From NCBI RefSeq assembly GCF_009865135.1, contig NZ_WWGH01000002.1, positions 806,001-870,000 on the forward strand: a DNA stretch of 64,000 bases. Direction: 5' to 3'. Of the stretch, positions 1 through 9,653 are shown one piece after another. Position numbers and translations under genes: made by a program. Within the stretch, counting starts at the first letter, position 1; each line of letters begins with the position of its first letter. The DNA comes from Streptomyces sp. SID8374. GTDB lineage: Bacteria > Actinomycetota > Actinomycetes > Streptomycetales > Streptomycetaceae. The notes under the pieces are model-generated. The model was not told the origin of the DNA. It worked only from the letters and a program-made list of their open reading frames with translations, and did not search any database.

Positions 1-318
1 GAACGGCTTGACCAGGTACTGGAGCGCGCCGTGCCGCATCGCGTCCTGCACGGTCGCCACGTCCCGGGCGGCGGTCACCATGATCACGTCGACCTGGCGG
101 CCCAGCCGGCGCAGCTCCCGCACGACGGCGAGACCGTTGCGGTCCGGGAGGTAGTGGTCCAGCAGGATCAGGTCCACGGGCACCTCCTCGACCACGGCCA
201 GCGCCTGCGCCGCCGAGTGGGCCTGCGCGGCCACCCGGAATCCGGCGACCTTGGCGACGTACGCCGCGTTGATCTCCGCCACCCGGAGGTCGTCGTCCAC
301 GATCAGGACCTGGATCAC
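1..318 (-). CDS. Response regulator receiver domain, CitB/DcuR-type (partial)
   Basis: Partner of the sensor kinase that follows. The visible 106 residues are a CheY-like receiver: acidic pocket DDD at residues 8-10, phospho-acceptor Asp54 in LILLDHYLPD, a conserved Thr in MVTAARD, and the LVKPF lysine near the cut. The gene runs off the left edge of the window, so the output domain is not visible; CitB/DcuR relatives carry a C-terminal HTH. The GTG start overlaps the kinase stop codon in a GTGA arrangement, so the two are translationally coupled. Family placement rests mainly on the kinase partner. Confidence 0.85.
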   Translation of the reverse strand, partial: MIQVLIVDDDLRVAEINAAYVAKVAGFRVAAQAHSAAQALAVVEEVPVDLILLDHYLPDRNGLAVVRELRRLGRQVDVIMVTAARDVATVQDAMRHGALQYLVKPF

Positions 319-1970
319 CGGTTCTCTCCTGTCAGGACCTCATCCACCGGTTCCGGCGCGGCCAGCGCCTCCGGGAGGACGACCGTGAACTCCGCGCCCC
401 CGCCGTCCGCCGCCGAGACCGCCACGCTGCCTCCCTGGCGCTCCGCGAGCCTGCGGACCAGGGGGAGCCCCAGGCCCCGTTTGCCGTGGGCCGGGAGGTC
501 CTTGGTGGACCAGCCCTCGGTGAAGATCGACGCGTGCTGCTCCGGGGCGATCCCGGGGCCGCTGTCCCGTACCCGCAGCTCCACCGTACGGCCCTCGGCC
601 CGCAGCCCCACCTCGATCCGGGCGTCCGCCGACCCGGCCGCCGCGTCCGTGGCGTTGTCGACGAGGTTGCCGACCACCGTGACCAGGCCGCGCGGGTCCA
701 CCACCCGGTCCGGCAGCAGCGTGCCGGGCGCCAGCCGCAGCGAGACACCGCGCTCCGCGGCCACCGTCGCCTTGCCGACGAGCAGCGCGGCCAGCAGCGG
801 GTCCCGCACCTTCTCCGTGACCTGCTCCGCCGTCGCCCGGTGGACGCCCACCACCTCCGTCACGAACTCCATGGCGTCCTCGTGCATCTCCAGCTCCAGC
901 AGCCCCAGCAGGGTGTGGAGCCGGTTGGCGTGCTCATGGTCCTGGGCGCGCAGCGCGTCGATCAGCCCGGTGGTGGAGTCGAGTTCGCGGCCGAGGTGTT
1001 CCAGCTCGGTCCGGTCGCGCAGGGTGACCACGGCCCCGCCGTCGTCCGTCTCCATCCGGTTGGCCAGCAGCACCCGGCTCCCCCGGACGGTCAGCAGGTC
1101 CTCGCCGACCACCCGCCCTGCCAGCACGTCCGCCGTCCGGCCGCCGGCCAGCACCTCTTCCAGCGGCCGTCCCGCCGCCTCGGGGCCGAGCCCGAGCAGC
1201 CGCTGCGCCTCGTCGTTCAGCAGCCGGATCCGGCCCGTCCCGTCGAGTGCGACGACCCCCTCGCGGATGGAGTGCAGCATCGCCTCGCGCTCGGTCAGCA
1301 GCGCGGAGATGTCGGAGAACGCCAGGTCATGGGTCTGCCGTTGCAGCCGTCGGGAGATCAGGTACGCGGCGAGAGCGCCGACCGCCAGGGCTGTTCCGGC
1401 GTACGCGAGGAGCCCCGGGATCGCGCCCAGGAGGCGGGCGCGGACGCTGTCGTACTCGATCCCGACCGAGACCGCGCCGACCACCTCGTCCCCGGCGCCG
1501 TGCAGTGGCACCTTGCCCCGGGCAGAGCGGCCCAGGGTCCCGCTGTCGATCTCCATGACCTCCCGGCCCCGGAGCGCGTCCCCGGGGTCGGTGGAGACCA
1601 CCTCGCCGATCCGGTCCGCCTCCGGGTGCGACCAGCGCACGCCCCGGCGGTCCATCACGACGACGTACTCCGCGCCGGTGGCCCGCCTGATCTGCTCGGC
1701 GGCGGACTGTACGGGGCCGAGCGCGGACGGCTCGGTGGTGCGCAGGTCCTCGGCGATGCCGGGCCGGGCGGCCGTGCTCTGGGCGATGGCCAGGGCGCGG
1801 CGCATCGCCTCGTCGTCCAGCTGGGCGCTGAGGGGGGCCAGGAACAGGCCGGTGACCAGCACGGTGACGCCCGTGATGATGGCCAGCTGCATCAGCAGGA
1901 CCTGCGAGAAGACTCGCTGCGGCCAGCCGAACCGGCGCGGTCCCCGGCCGGAGGTCGGTGGGGCGTTCAT
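315..1970 (-). CDS. Sensor histidine kinase, CitA/DcuS-type
   Basis: Membrane sensor kinase of 551 residues from the chosen ATG. Order: TM1 (about residues 19-46), an extracytoplasmic sensor of about 130 residues, TM2 (about 179-208), a PAS domain (REGVVALDGTGRIRLLND), an atypical H-box RAQDHEHANRLHTLLGLLEL, then an ATPase domain with N-box GNLVDNATDAA, DSGPGI and GLGLPLV. The H-box form is the one of CitA/DcuS kinases, which sense di- and tricarboxylates outside the cell; ligand is an inference. The reading frame is open to 2171, but the ATG at 1970 places the first TM where the family has it. Two citrate synthase-like genes lie 1-3 kb away, in keeping with carboxylate sensing. Confidence 0.88.
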   Translation of the reverse strand: MNAPPTSGRGPRRFGWPQRVFSQVLLMQLAIITGVTVLVTGLFLAPLSAQLDDEAMRRALAIAQSTAARPGIAEDLRTTEPSALGPVQSAAEQIRRATGAEYVVVMDRRGVRWSHPEADRIGEVVSTDPGDALRGREVMEIDSGTLGRSARGKVPLHGAGDEVVGAVSVGIEYDSVRARLLGAIPGLLAYAGTALAVGALAAYLISRRLQRQTHDLAFSDISALLTEREAMLHSIREGVVALDGTGRIRLLNDEAQRLLGLGPEAAGRPLEEVLAGGRTADVLAGRVVGEDLLTVRGSRVLLANRMETDDGGAVVTLRDRTELEHLGRELDSTTGLIDALRAQDHEHANRLHTLLGLLELEMHEDAMEFVTEVVGVHRATAEQVTEKVRDPLLAALLVGKATVAAERGVSLRLAPGTLLPDRVVDPRGLVTVVGNLVDNATDAAAGSADARIEVGLRAEGRTVELRVRDSGPGIAPEQHASIFTEGWSTKDLPAHGKRGLGLPLVRRLAERQGGSVAVSAADGGGAEFTVVLPEALAAPEPVDEVLTGENR

Positions 1971-2128
1971 CGTAGAGACGGTAAAGGGCGCGGGGGCCCG
2001 GCGGAAATCCCCGGGGCGGGCGGAGGTCCGCCCCGGGAAACCCGAGCCGTCCCCCTCTTGCCTGGTGGCGCGGCTTCTGTGAGCGTTCTCGTACGGGCGT
2101 TCTGGGGGCGTTGCGGGGAGTTCGCCAG

Positions 2129-2169
2129 GAGCGCAATCCACTTGCACTTCTTGCGCTAATCTTGCGCTC
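2129..2169. promoter_or_regulatory. Repeated TTGCGC motifs before the LacI-family gene
   Basis: GAGCGCAA (2129-2136) is an inverted copy of TTGCGCTC (2162-2169), with another TTGCGCT at 2151-2157. The cluster abuts the start codon of the LacI-family regulator, the usual place for an autoregulatory operator. The role is inferred; no consensus is known to me. Confidence 0.4.
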
Positions 2170-3189
2170 ATGACGCGACGACTTGCTCAAGTGGCCCAGA
2201 AGGTGGGAGTCAGCGAGGCGACGGTCAGCCGGGTGCTGAACGGCAAGCCGGGCGTCTCCGACGCCACCCGGCAGGCCGTCCTCTCCGCGCTGGACGTCCT
2301 CGGCTACGAGCGGCCCACCCAGTTGCGCGGCGAGCGGGCCCGGCTGGTCGGCCTCGTCCTGCCCGAGCTTCAGAACCCGATCTTCCCGGCCTTCGCCGAA
2401 GTGGTCGGCGGCGCACTCGCCCAGCAGGGGCTCACCCCGGTGCTCTGCACGCAGACCAAGGGCGGCGTCTCGGAGGCCGACTACGTCGAACTCCTCCTCC
2501 AGCAGCAGGTCTCCGGCGTGGTCTTCGCGGGCGGCCTCTACCACCAGGAGGACGCCCCGCACGACCACTACAAGGTGCTCGCCGACCGCAAGATCCCCGT
2601 CGTCCTGATCAACGCGGCCATCGACCGGCTCGGCTTCCCGGGCGTCTCCTGCGACGACTCGGTCGCCGTCGAACAGGCCTGGCGCCACCTCGTCTCGCTC
2701 GGCCACGAGCGCATCGGCCTCGTCCTCGGCCCCTCCGACCATGTGCCCTCGCAGCGCAAGCTCGCCGCCGCCCGGGTGCTCGCCGAGGAGACCGGCACAT
2801 CCATCCCCGACGAGTGGGTGGCGCGGGCGATGTTCTCGCTGGAGGGCGGGCAGGCCGCCGCCATGCGGCTGCTGGAGCGGGGCGTCACCGGCATCATCTG
2901 CGCCAGCGACCCGCTGGCCCTGGGCGCGGTCCGGGCCGCCCGCCGCCGGGGGCTCTCGGTCCCCGGCGACGTCTCGGTCGTGGGCTACGACGACTCGGCG
3001 TTCATGAACTGCACCGAGCCCCCGCTGACCACCGTCCGCCAGCCCATCGAGGCCATGGGGCGCGCGGCCGTGGAGCTGCTCTCGGTGCAGATCGGCGGGC
3101 GGACCGTCCCCTCGGACGAGCTGCTCTTCGAGCCCGAACTCGTGGTGCGCGGATCCACCGCCCAGCCGCCGCGCGAGAATTCCCTCTGA
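2170..3189 (+). CDS. LacI-family transcriptional regulator
   Basis: 339-residue repressor with an N-terminal LacI HTH at about residues 4-50 (VAQKVGVSEATVSRVLNG, then the hinge helix) followed by a periplasmic-binding-protein-like effector domain with the typical segments LVGLVLPELQNPIFP, GVVFAGG, VPGDVSVVGYDDS and PLTTVRQP. Such proteins bind DNA as dimers and respond to a sugar or related metabolite; the ligand cannot be read from sequence. It is divergent from the two-component system and convergent with the HTH-citrate synthase gene, and has no adjacent sugar transporter, so its target may be itself or distant. Confidence 0.9.
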   Translation: MTRRLAQVAQKVGVSEATVSRVLNGKPGVSDATRQAVLSALDVLGYERPTQLRGERARLVGLVLPELQNPIFPAFAEVVGGALAQQGLTPVLCTQTKGGVSEADYVELLLQQQVSGVVFAGGLYHQEDAPHDHYKVLADRKIPVVLINAAIDRLGFPGVSCDDSVAVEQAWRHLVSLGHERIGLVLGPSDHVPSQRKLAAARVLAEETGTSIPDEWVARAMFSLEGGQAAAMRLLERGVTGIICASDPLALGAVRAARRRGLSVPGDVSVVGYDDSAFMNCTEPPLTTVRQPIEAMGRAAVELLSVQIGGRTVPSDELLFEPELVVRGSTAQPPRENSL

Positions 3190-3223
3190 TCCGTAGCTCA
3201 TTTGCGCTGGTCCGGACCTGGCT

Positions 3224-4534
3224 TCACGGCGTGGGCTGCGGCGGCCGGGGGCCGGTGTACTGCCCGCTCGGTCTGATCCGCAGCGGGCGCTCCCCGTACT
3301 CCTCCAGCGCGTGCGCGATCCACCCCGCCGTGCGGGAGACCGCGAACACCGTCTCGCCCGCCTCCGCCGCCATCCCGCAGGCCACGGAGAGGACGGCGAG
3401 CGCCAGGTCGATGTTGGCGTGCAGCGGCGCGTGGCGGGCGGTCGTGGCGACCACCTCACGGGCCGCCGCCAGCGCCCCGGCCGCCTGTGGCACGTCCTCC
3501 AGCAGGGCGAACAGGGTGCGGGCCCGGGGGTCCTCACCCCGGTAGAGCCGGTGGCCCAGGCCCGGAACCCGGCGCCCGGTCCGCAGGTGGTCGGCGACCA
3601 CGGGGACCGCGCTGCCCCGGTCCACGGCCTCCTGGAGCATGCGGTGGGCCAGTCCGCTGGCGGCGCCGTGCAGCGGGCCCTCCAGGACCCCGAGGCCGGC
3701 GGAGACCACCGCGTACGGATGGGCGTGCGCCGAGGCGGCGACCCGGGCGGCCAGGGTGGAGGCGGCCAGGTCGTGGTCGATCAGCAGGGCCAGGGCCGCG
3801 TCCAGGACGGCGAGGGCCGGGGCGTCCACCGGCCGCGCGGTCAGCCGGGGCCACAGCTGCCGGGCCAGGGAACTCCCGTCGGCCTCGGGCGCCCGGGCCA
3901 GGGCAGACTCGCCGGTCTCAGGTGCCGGGGAGCCCTCCTCGCCCTCCGGCGCGCCGCCGACCACCGGCAACGCCCCCACCAGCGTCGGGATCAGGCTCCG
4001 CGCACTGCTCAGCACCGCCCCGGGCGACAGGTCGAACCGCAGCGGATCCGTGGCGGCGGCAGCGGTCACCGCCACCCGCAGCCGGTCCGTCGACCCGCTG
4101 TGCGCGGGCAGCGCCCCGACGGTCCTGCGGGCGGCCGCCAGGGTTTCCGGGGGCGCCTCGAACCGGATGCCCGGGCGCAGCTCACCGGTCCACAGCCACT
4201 CCGCGACCTCCTCGTAGCTGTGGCGCCGGGCCAGCTCCGTCGCGTCGACGCCCCGGAAGTAGTACCGGTCCTCCTCGATGAGCGTGATGCCGGTACGGAA
4301 CACGAGGTCGCCCCCGGCCGGTGACGGCTCGCGCCGCCCCGAGCGCCGGGCCAGGGCCCGCACCTCGTCGGCGTCGAAGGTGCTGCCCCGGCCCCCGGCC
4401 GCCCGCACGCTGCTGAGCTGCCCCCGGCTGACGTACGCGTACACCGTCTCCGGCTTCACCCCCAGCAGCTCGGCCGCCTCACGGGTGGTCAGCCGGGGTG
4501 CGTCCGGTCGGCCGGGCTCTGGTTGATCCGTCAT
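3224..4534 (-). CDS. Citrate synthase-like protein with N-terminal DNA-binding domain
   Basis: 436 residues. Residues 13-60 form an excisionase/MerR-like HTH (LTTREAAELLGVKPETVYAY, then VSRGQL), which in this family reads DNA. From about residue 75 the protein is a citrate synthase: it has histidine motifs GPLHGAASG and GLGHRLY, and a HANIDLAL segment carrying the catalytic aspartate position. It could therefore be an active (methyl)citrate synthase, a metabolite-responsive regulator, or both. ATG 4534 was chosen over the longer frame because the HTH begins 12 residues later. It is divergent from a second, HTH-free citrate synthase; the shared region holds a palindrome. Confidence 0.85.
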   Translation of the reverse strand: MTDQPEPGRPDAPRLTTREAAELLGVKPETVYAYVSRGQLSSVRAAGGRGSTFDADEVRALARRSGRREPSPAGGDLVFRTGITLIEEDRYYFRGVDATELARRHSYEEVAEWLWTGELRPGIRFEAPPETLAAARRTVGALPAHSGSTDRLRVAVTAAAATDPLRFDLSPGAVLSSARSLIPTLVGALPVVGGAPEGEEGSPAPETGESALARAPEADGSSLARQLWPRLTARPVDAPALAVLDAALALLIDHDLAASTLAARVAASAHAHPYAVVSAGLGVLEGPLHGAASGLAHRMLQEAVDRGSAVPVVADHLRTGRRVPGLGHRLYRGEDPRARTLFALLEDVPQAAGALAAAREVVATTARHAPLHANIDLALAVLSVACGMAAEAGETVFAVSRTAGWIAHALEEYGERPLRIRPSGQYTGPRPPQPTP

Positions 4535-4562
4535 GGGGACCACCGTATCCACCGCCCTCAAT

Positions 4563-4617
4563 ATTGATTCAATCAACATTGACAGATTTCCCGTCAAGCA
4601 TGGACAGTCGAATCAAT
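4563..4617. promoter_or_regulatory. Shared promoter/operator between the two citrate synthase-like genes
   Basis: TTGATTCAATCAA (4564-4576) is a perfect palindrome about a central C. ATTGATTC (4563-4570) is repeated inverted as GAATCAAT (4610-4617). TTGACA (4579-4584) with GACAGT (4603-4608), 18 bp apart, is a plausible HrdB-type promoter for the rightward gene. The palindrome lies just upstream of that -35 box, so a bound protein, perhaps the HTH-citrate synthase itself, could control both directions. Function inferred. Confidence 0.5.
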
Positions 4618-4644
4618 GTTGCATGCACGGAGGAGAGATCGGCC

Positions 4645-5799
4645 ATGACCACCACCCCTGTCGTCCCCGCCGTCCCCCGCGGTCTCGCCGGCGTCGTCGT
4701 CACCGACACCGCCCTCGGCGACGTCCGCGGGCGCGAGGGCTTCTACCACTACCGGCAGTTCTCGGCGATCGAACTCGCGGAGACCCGCAGCTTCGAGGAC
4801 GTCTGGTACCTGATGTTCCACGGCGAGCTGCCCGACCGGGCGGCGGCCGCCGACTTCACCGCCCGCACGGCGAAGCTGCGCGCGCTCCCCGCCGAGGTAC
4901 GCGAGGCGCTGCCCGCCATCGCCCGCGCGGGCGCCGTCTCAGGGCCGCTCGCCGGACTCCGTACGGCCCTGTCGCTGCTCGGAGCCGCCGGCGGATACCG
5001 CCCGGTCTACGACCTGGACGCCGGGAGCCGCCGCGCGGACGCGCTGGCCGCCTGCGCCGCCGTACCCACGATCCTCACCGCGCTCCAGCGCCTCGGCGAG
5101 GGGCTCGAACCCGTCGAACCCCGCGAGGACCTGCCGTACGCGGCCAACTACCTCTACATGCTCACCGGTACGGAGGCGGAGCCCGAGCGGGTCCGGGCCG
5201 TGGAGCAGTATCTGATCTCCACCGTGGACCACGGCTTCAACGCCTCCACGTTCACCGCCCGGGTCGTCGCCTCCACCGGCGCCGACGTCGCCGCCTGCCT
5301 GGTCGCCGCCGTCGGCGCGCTCTCCGGACCGCTGCACGGCGGAGCCCCCAGCCGGGCGCTGGACACCCTGGACGCCATCGGCACCCCGGACCGCATCGAC
5401 GGCTGGATCCGCGAACAGGTCCTCTCCGGCCGCCGCATCATGGGCTTCGGCCACCCCGTCTACCGCACCGAGGACCCGCGCTCCCGGATGCTCAAGTCCA
5501 TCGCGCAGGGCTTCGGCGGGCCGCTCGTCGACTTCGCCGTCGAGGTCGAACAGCAGGTGGAGGCCATCCTCGCCGAGCTCAAGCCGGGGCGTGAGCTGCA
5601 CACCAACGTCGAGTTCTACGCCGGGGTCGTCATGGAGCTCTGCGGGCTGCCGCGCACGATGTTCACGCCCACCTTCTGTGCGGCGCGGGTGATCGGGTGG
5701 AGCGCCAATATCCTGGAGCAGGCGGAGGACTCGAAGATCATCCGCCCGGCGGCCCGCTACATCGGCACACCCCCGCCGCAGCCGGTCCCCGCGCCCTGA
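4645..5799 (+). CDS. Citrate synthase/2-methylcitrate synthase family enzyme
   Basis: 384 residues; would condense acetyl-CoA (or propionyl-CoA) with oxaloacetate in the cytoplasm. Motifs: DHGFNAST (His196), GPLHGG (His231) and GFGHPVY (His270), then the C-terminal substrate arginine region. At the position of the usual catalytic aspartate in the NVDFYSG motif this protein reads NVEFYAG, with Glu323. That is conservative but unusual and may affect rate or substrate. The start at ATG 4645 follows GGAGGA at the right distance; the open frame extends further upstream but crosses the promoter. The next gene starts 24 bp downstream. Confidence 0.88.
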   Translation: MTTTPVVPAVPRGLAGVVVTDTALGDVRGREGFYHYRQFSAIELAETRSFEDVWYLMFHGELPDRAAAADFTARTAKLRALPAEVREALPAIARAGAVSGPLAGLRTALSLLGAAGGYRPVYDLDAGSRRADALAACAAVPTILTALQRLGEGLEPVEPREDLPYAANYLYMLTGTEAEPERVRAVEQYLISTVDHGFNASTFTARVVASTGADVAACLVAAVGALSGPLHGGAPSRALDTLDAIGTPDRIDGWIREQVLSGRRIMGFGHPVYRTEDPRSRMLKSIAQGFGGPLVDFAVEVEQQVEAILAELKPGRELHTNVEFYAGVVMELCGLPRTMFTPTFCAARVIGWSANILEQAEDSKIIRPAARYIGTPPPQPVPAP

Positions 5800-5823
5800 C
5801 CGCCCAGCCGAGGAAGGCCCCCG

Positions 5824-6921
5824 TTGACCCCGCCCCGCACCCAGCAGATCCCGGTCGTCGTCTTGGCGGGCTTTCTCGGCTCCGGCAAGACCACGCTCCT
5901 GAACCACCTCCTCCGCAACCGCGAGGGCACCCGGATCGGCGTGATCGTCAACGACTTCGGGGCCATCGAGATCGACGCCATGACCGTCGCGGGGCAGGTC
6001 GGGTCGACGGTCTCCCTGGGCAACGGCTGCCTGTGCTGCGTGGTCGACGCGAGCGAACTCGACACCTTCCTGGAGACGCTCACCCGCCCCTCCGCCGGGC
6101 TGGACCTGATCGTCATCGAGGCGAGCGGCCTCGCCGAACCCCAGGAGCTCGTACGGATGCTGCTGGCCAGCGAGAACCCGCACATCCTGTACGGGGGTCT
6201 GGTCGAGGTCGTCGACGCCGCCGAGTTCGACGGGACCCGCGAGCGCCACCCGGAGATCGACCGCCATCTCGCCGTCGCGGACCTCGTCGTCCTGAACAAG
6301 ACCGACCGGGTGGGGGAGGCGGAGCAGGAGCGGCTGCGCGCGGCGGTCGCGGAGCTGAGCCGGCCCGCCGCCGTGATCTCCGCCGTGCACGGCCGGATCG
6401 ACCCCGAGCTGCTCTTCGATCCCGCGCTGCGGCCGGACGGTGAGGAGAAGGTCCGTCAGCTGACCTTCGAGGACCTGCTGCGGGAGGAGGAGGGCGACGG
6501 CGACCATGGGGACCATCTGCACGCGGCGTACGAGAGCGTCGACTTCACCTCGGACGTCCCCATGGACCCGCGCCGCTTCATCGCGTTCCTCGACTCGCGG
6601 CCCGAAGGCCTCTACCGGATCAAGGGGTTCGCGGACTTCGGCGCGGGGGACCGGGACAACAAGTACGCGCTGCACGCGGTCGGCCGGTTCCTGCGTTTCG
6701 TGCCGCAGCCGTGGGCGCGGGGCGAAGAGCGGCTCACCCAGCTCGTCATGATCGGCGCCGGGATCGACGCCGAGGCGCTGCGGGCCGGGCTGACCGCCTG
6801 CCGGGCCGAGCCCGGTCCCGCCGCCCCGGACACCGAACGCGCCATGTGGGGCGTGCTCCGGTACGTACAGCAGGAGCCGGAGCCCGAGGACGTACGAGAA
6901 GGAGCGGCCGCGGAGGCGTAA
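5824..6921 (+). CDS. CobW/ZNG-family metal-handling GTPase
   Basis: 365 residues from a TTG start that follows GAGGAAGG. It has a P-loop (AGFLGSGKTTLLNHLL), the hallmark metal-binding CXCC motif in NGCLCCVV near residue 65, the NKTD guanine-specificity motif, a His/Asp-rich stretch GDGDHGDHLH and a C-terminal CobW_C domain. Family members deliver Zn2+ or other metals to client proteins using GTP. No zinc operon partner is adjacent, so the client is unknown. It lies 24 bp after the citrate synthase and may be cotranscribed; convergent with the topoisomerase gene. Confidence 0.9.
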   Translation: MTPPRTQQIPVVVLAGFLGSGKTTLLNHLLRNREGTRIGVIVNDFGAIEIDAMTVAGQVGSTVSLGNGCLCCVVDASELDTFLETLTRPSAGLDLIVIEASGLAEPQELVRMLLASENPHILYGGLVEVVDAAEFDGTRERHPEIDRHLAVADLVVLNKTDRVGEAEQERLRAAVAELSRPAAVISAVHGRIDPELLFDPALRPDGEEKVRQLTFEDLLREEEGDGDHGDHLHAAYESVDFTSDVPMDPRRFIAFLDSRPEGLYRIKGFADFGAGDRDNKYALHAVGRFLRFVPQPWARGEERLTQLVMIGAGIDAEALRAGLTACRAEPGPAAPDTERAMWGVLRYVQQEPEPEDVREGAAAEA

Positions 6922-6954
6922 CGCCCCCTGGCCGCTCCTGGTCGTGCGGAGGGC

Positions 6955-9408
6955 CTACAGCGGCGGCCCCGCGATCACGGCCACCTTCTCCAGCAGCGGC
7001 GTGCCCGAGCCGTCGCGGCGCGGGTCCGGCTCCGGCAGCTTCGCCGGGGTGCCGTTCTTCTGCGCGGCGCGGGCCGGGGTGGCGCCCGCCCAGGCGAAGA
7101 CCAAAACGTCCTCACCCTTCAGGAACCGCTGGCAGCGCACCCCGCCGGTCGCCCGGCCCTTGCGCGGGTACTGGTCGAACGGGGTGAGCTTCGATGTCAG
7201 CACCGAGTCGTCCAGCGTCCCGTGCGAACCGGCCACCGTGAACACGATCGCGTCCGACGCCGGGTCCACCGCCGTGAACGACAGCACCTCGGCCCCCGCC
7301 CCCAGCTTGACGCCCGCCATGCCTCCGGCGGCCCGGCCCTGCGGACGCACCGAAGCCGCCGGGTAGCGCAGGAGCTGGGCGTCGGAGGTGATGAAGACCA
7401 GGTCCTCCTCGCCCGTACGCAGCTCGGTCGCGCCCACGATGCGGTCACCGTCCTTGAGGGTGATGACCTCCAGCTCGTCCTTGTTGGCCGGATAGTCCGG
7501 CACGACGCGCTTCACCACACCCTGGAGCGTCCCGATCGCCAGCCCGGGCGATGCCTCGTCCAGCGTCGTGAGGCAGATCAGCTCCTCGTCCGCCTCCAGA
7601 TTCAGGAACTCCGAAATCATCGCCCCGCCCGACAGGTTGGGCTCCGCGTGCGTGTCCGGCAGCTGCGGCAGGTCGATCACCGAGAGCCGCAGCAGCCGCC
7701 CGGTGGAGGTCACCGCCCCCACATCGCCGCGCGCCGTCGCCGCGACCGCCGAGACGATCACGTCGTGCTTGGTGCGCCGGGCGTCCTCGGAGATCTCGAC
7801 CGGCTCCGCGTTGGCCGTACGGGCCAGCAGCCCGGTCGAGGAGAGCAGCACCCGGCACGGGTCGTCGGCGACCTCCAGCGGCACGGAGGCGATCTGCGAA
7901 CCGGCCGACTCCAGCAGCACCGTGCGCCGGTCCGTGCCGAACTTCTTCGCCACCGCGGCCAGCTCCGTGGAGACCAGCTTGCGCAGCTCCGCGTCCGACT
8001 CCAGGATCGCGGTCAGCGCCTCGATCTCAGCGTTGAGCTTGTCGCGCTCGCTCTCCAACTCGATCCGGTCGAAGCGGGTGAGCCGGCGCAGCGGGGTGTC
8101 CAGGATGTACTGCGTCTGGATCTCGCTCAGCGAGAAGTGCGCCATCAGGCGCTCCTTCGCCTGCGCCGAGTTGTCGCTGTCCCGGATGATCCGGATGACC
8201 TCGTCGATGTCGAGGAGGGCGACGATCAGACCTTCGACCAGGTGCAGCCGGTCGCGGCGCTTGGTGCGGCGGAACTCGCTGCGCCGGCGCACCACCTCGA
8301 AGCGGTGGTCGAGATAGACCTCCAGCAGCTCCTTGAGGCCCAGGGTGAGCGGCTGCCCGTCGACCAGCGCCACGTTGTTGATGCCGAAGGACTCCTCCAT
8401 CGGCGTCAGCTTGTAGAGCTGCTCCAGCACCGCTTCCGGCACGAAGCCGTTCTTCACCTCGATGACCAGACGCAGGCCGTGCGCCCGGTCGGTGAGGTCC
8501 TTGACGTCGGCGATGCCCTGGAGCTTCTTCGCCGAGACCAGGTCCTTGATCTTGGCGATCACCTTCTCCGGGCCGACGGTGAAGGGCAGTTCGGTGACGA
8601 CGAGGCCCTTGCGGCGTGCCGTCACGTCCTCCACGGCGACGGTGGCGCGGATCTTGAACGTGCCGCGGCCTCCCGTGTACGCGTCCTTGATGCCGTTGAG
8701 GCCGACGATACGGCCGCCGGTGGGCAGGTCGGGGCCGGGGACGAAACGCATCAGCGTCTCGACGTCGGCGCCCGGGTGCTTGATGAGGTGGCGGGCGGCG
8801 GCGATGACCTCGCCCAGGTTGTGCGGGGGCATGTTGGTCGCCATGCCGACCGCGATCCCCGAGACCCCGTTGACCAGGAGGTTGGGGTAGGCCGCCGGGA
8901 GGACGACCGGCTCGCGCTCCTGACCGTCGTAGTTCGACTGGAAGTCGACGGTGTCCTCGTCGATCGCCTCGGTCATCAGCGACGTGGCGTCGGCCATCCG
9001 GCACTCGGTGTACCGCATGGCGGCCGGCGGGTCGTCGTTGCCGAGGGAACCGAAGTTGCCGTGGCCGTCGACCAGCGGGAGCCGCATCGAGAAGGGCTGC
9101 GCCATCCGCACCAGGGCGTCGTAGATCGACGCGTCACCGTGGGGGTGCAGCTTGCCCATGACCTCGCCGACGACGCGCGCGCACTTCACATAGCCGCGGT
9201 CGGGGCGCAGTCCCATCTCGTTCATCTGGGACACGATGCGCCGGTGCACCGGCTTCATGCCGTCGCGGGCGTCGGGCAGGGCCCTGGAGTAGATCACCGA
9301 GTACGCGTACTCGAGGAAGGAGCCCTGCATTTCGTCGACGACGTCGATGTCGAGGATCTTCTCCTCGAAGTCGTCCGGCGGCGGGGTCTTCGTGCTACGG
9401 CGGGCCAT
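6955..9408 (-). CDS. parC: DNA topoisomerase IV/gyrase subunit A
   Basis: 817 residues. The type IIA breakage-reunion domain has the quinolone-region motif [20 protein letters not shown] and catalytic Tyr133 in [10 protein letters not shown] coiled-coil segment around residues 330-480 follows, then a C-terminal beta-propeller of GyrA-like blades. With a ParE subunit it decatenates replicated chromosomes. I prefer ParC to GyrA because the gene stands alone rather than behind gyrB near the origin and lacks an obvious GyrA-box; this is inference. ATG 9408 is the natural start. Confidence 0.85.
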   Translation of the reverse strand: MARRSTKTPPPDDFEEKILDIDVVDEMQGSFLEYAYSVIYSRALPDARDGMKPVHRRIVSQMNEMGLRPDRGYVKCARVVGEVMGKLHPHGDASIYDALVRMAQPFSMRLPLVDGHGNFGSLGNDDPPAAMRYTECRMADATSLMTEAIDEDTVDFQSNYDGQEREPVVLPAAYPNLLVNGVSGIAVGMATNMPPHNLGEVIAAARHLIKHPGADVETLMRFVPGPDLPTGGRIVGLNGIKDAYTGGRGTFKIRATVAVEDVTARRKGLVVTELPFTVGPEKVIAKIKDLVSAKKLQGIADVKDLTDRAHGLRLVIEVKNGFVPEAVLEQLYKLTPMEESFGINNVALVDGQPLTLGLKELLEVYLDHRFEVVRRRSEFRRTKRRDRLHLVEGLIVALLDIDEVIRIIRDSDNSAQAKERLMAHFSLSEIQTQYILDTPLRRLTRFDRIELESERDKLNAEIEALTAILESDAELRKLVSTELAAVAKKFGTDRRTVLLESAGSQIASVPLEVADDPCRVLLSSTGLLARTANAEPVEISEDARRTKHDVIVSAVAATARGDVGAVTSTGRLLRLSVIDLPQLPDTHAEPNLSGGAMISEFLNLEADEELICLTTLDEASPGLAIGTLQGVVKRVVPDYPANKDELEVITLKDGDRIVGATELRTGEEDLVFITSDAQLLRYPAASVRPQGRAAGGMAGVKLGAGAEVLSFTAVDPASDAIVFTVAGSHGTLDDSVLTSKLTPFDQYPRKGRATGGVRCQRFLKGEDVLVFAWAGATPARAAQKNGTPAKLPEPDPRRDGSGTPLLEKVAVIAGPPL

Positions 9409-9653
9409 CGCGGCTGCGACTCCTTCTCGGATTCACGGATTCTGATCGGACAACCTGGGGTACTGATGCGGACCATTGTGGACCGCCGCACTGACAACGC
9501 GGACCTCGACCCGTCCGAAGCGGCCCGGGGCGGCGCGGCCCGGGACACCATCGACGGAAACTTCCACGGACGGGAACTTCGCCAGGTGCCGGTGCGCTTG
9601 CTTAGAGTGGCAGGTCTGGCAGGAAGTCCAGTATCGCGATCGAAGGGACGTAC

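Noticed and set aside
31-2159. Long open frames of 557-683 residues on the plus strand across the sensor kinase gene
   Set aside because: They are antisense shadows of a clear kinase; Arg/Ser/Pro-rich translation without domains, an effect of high GC.
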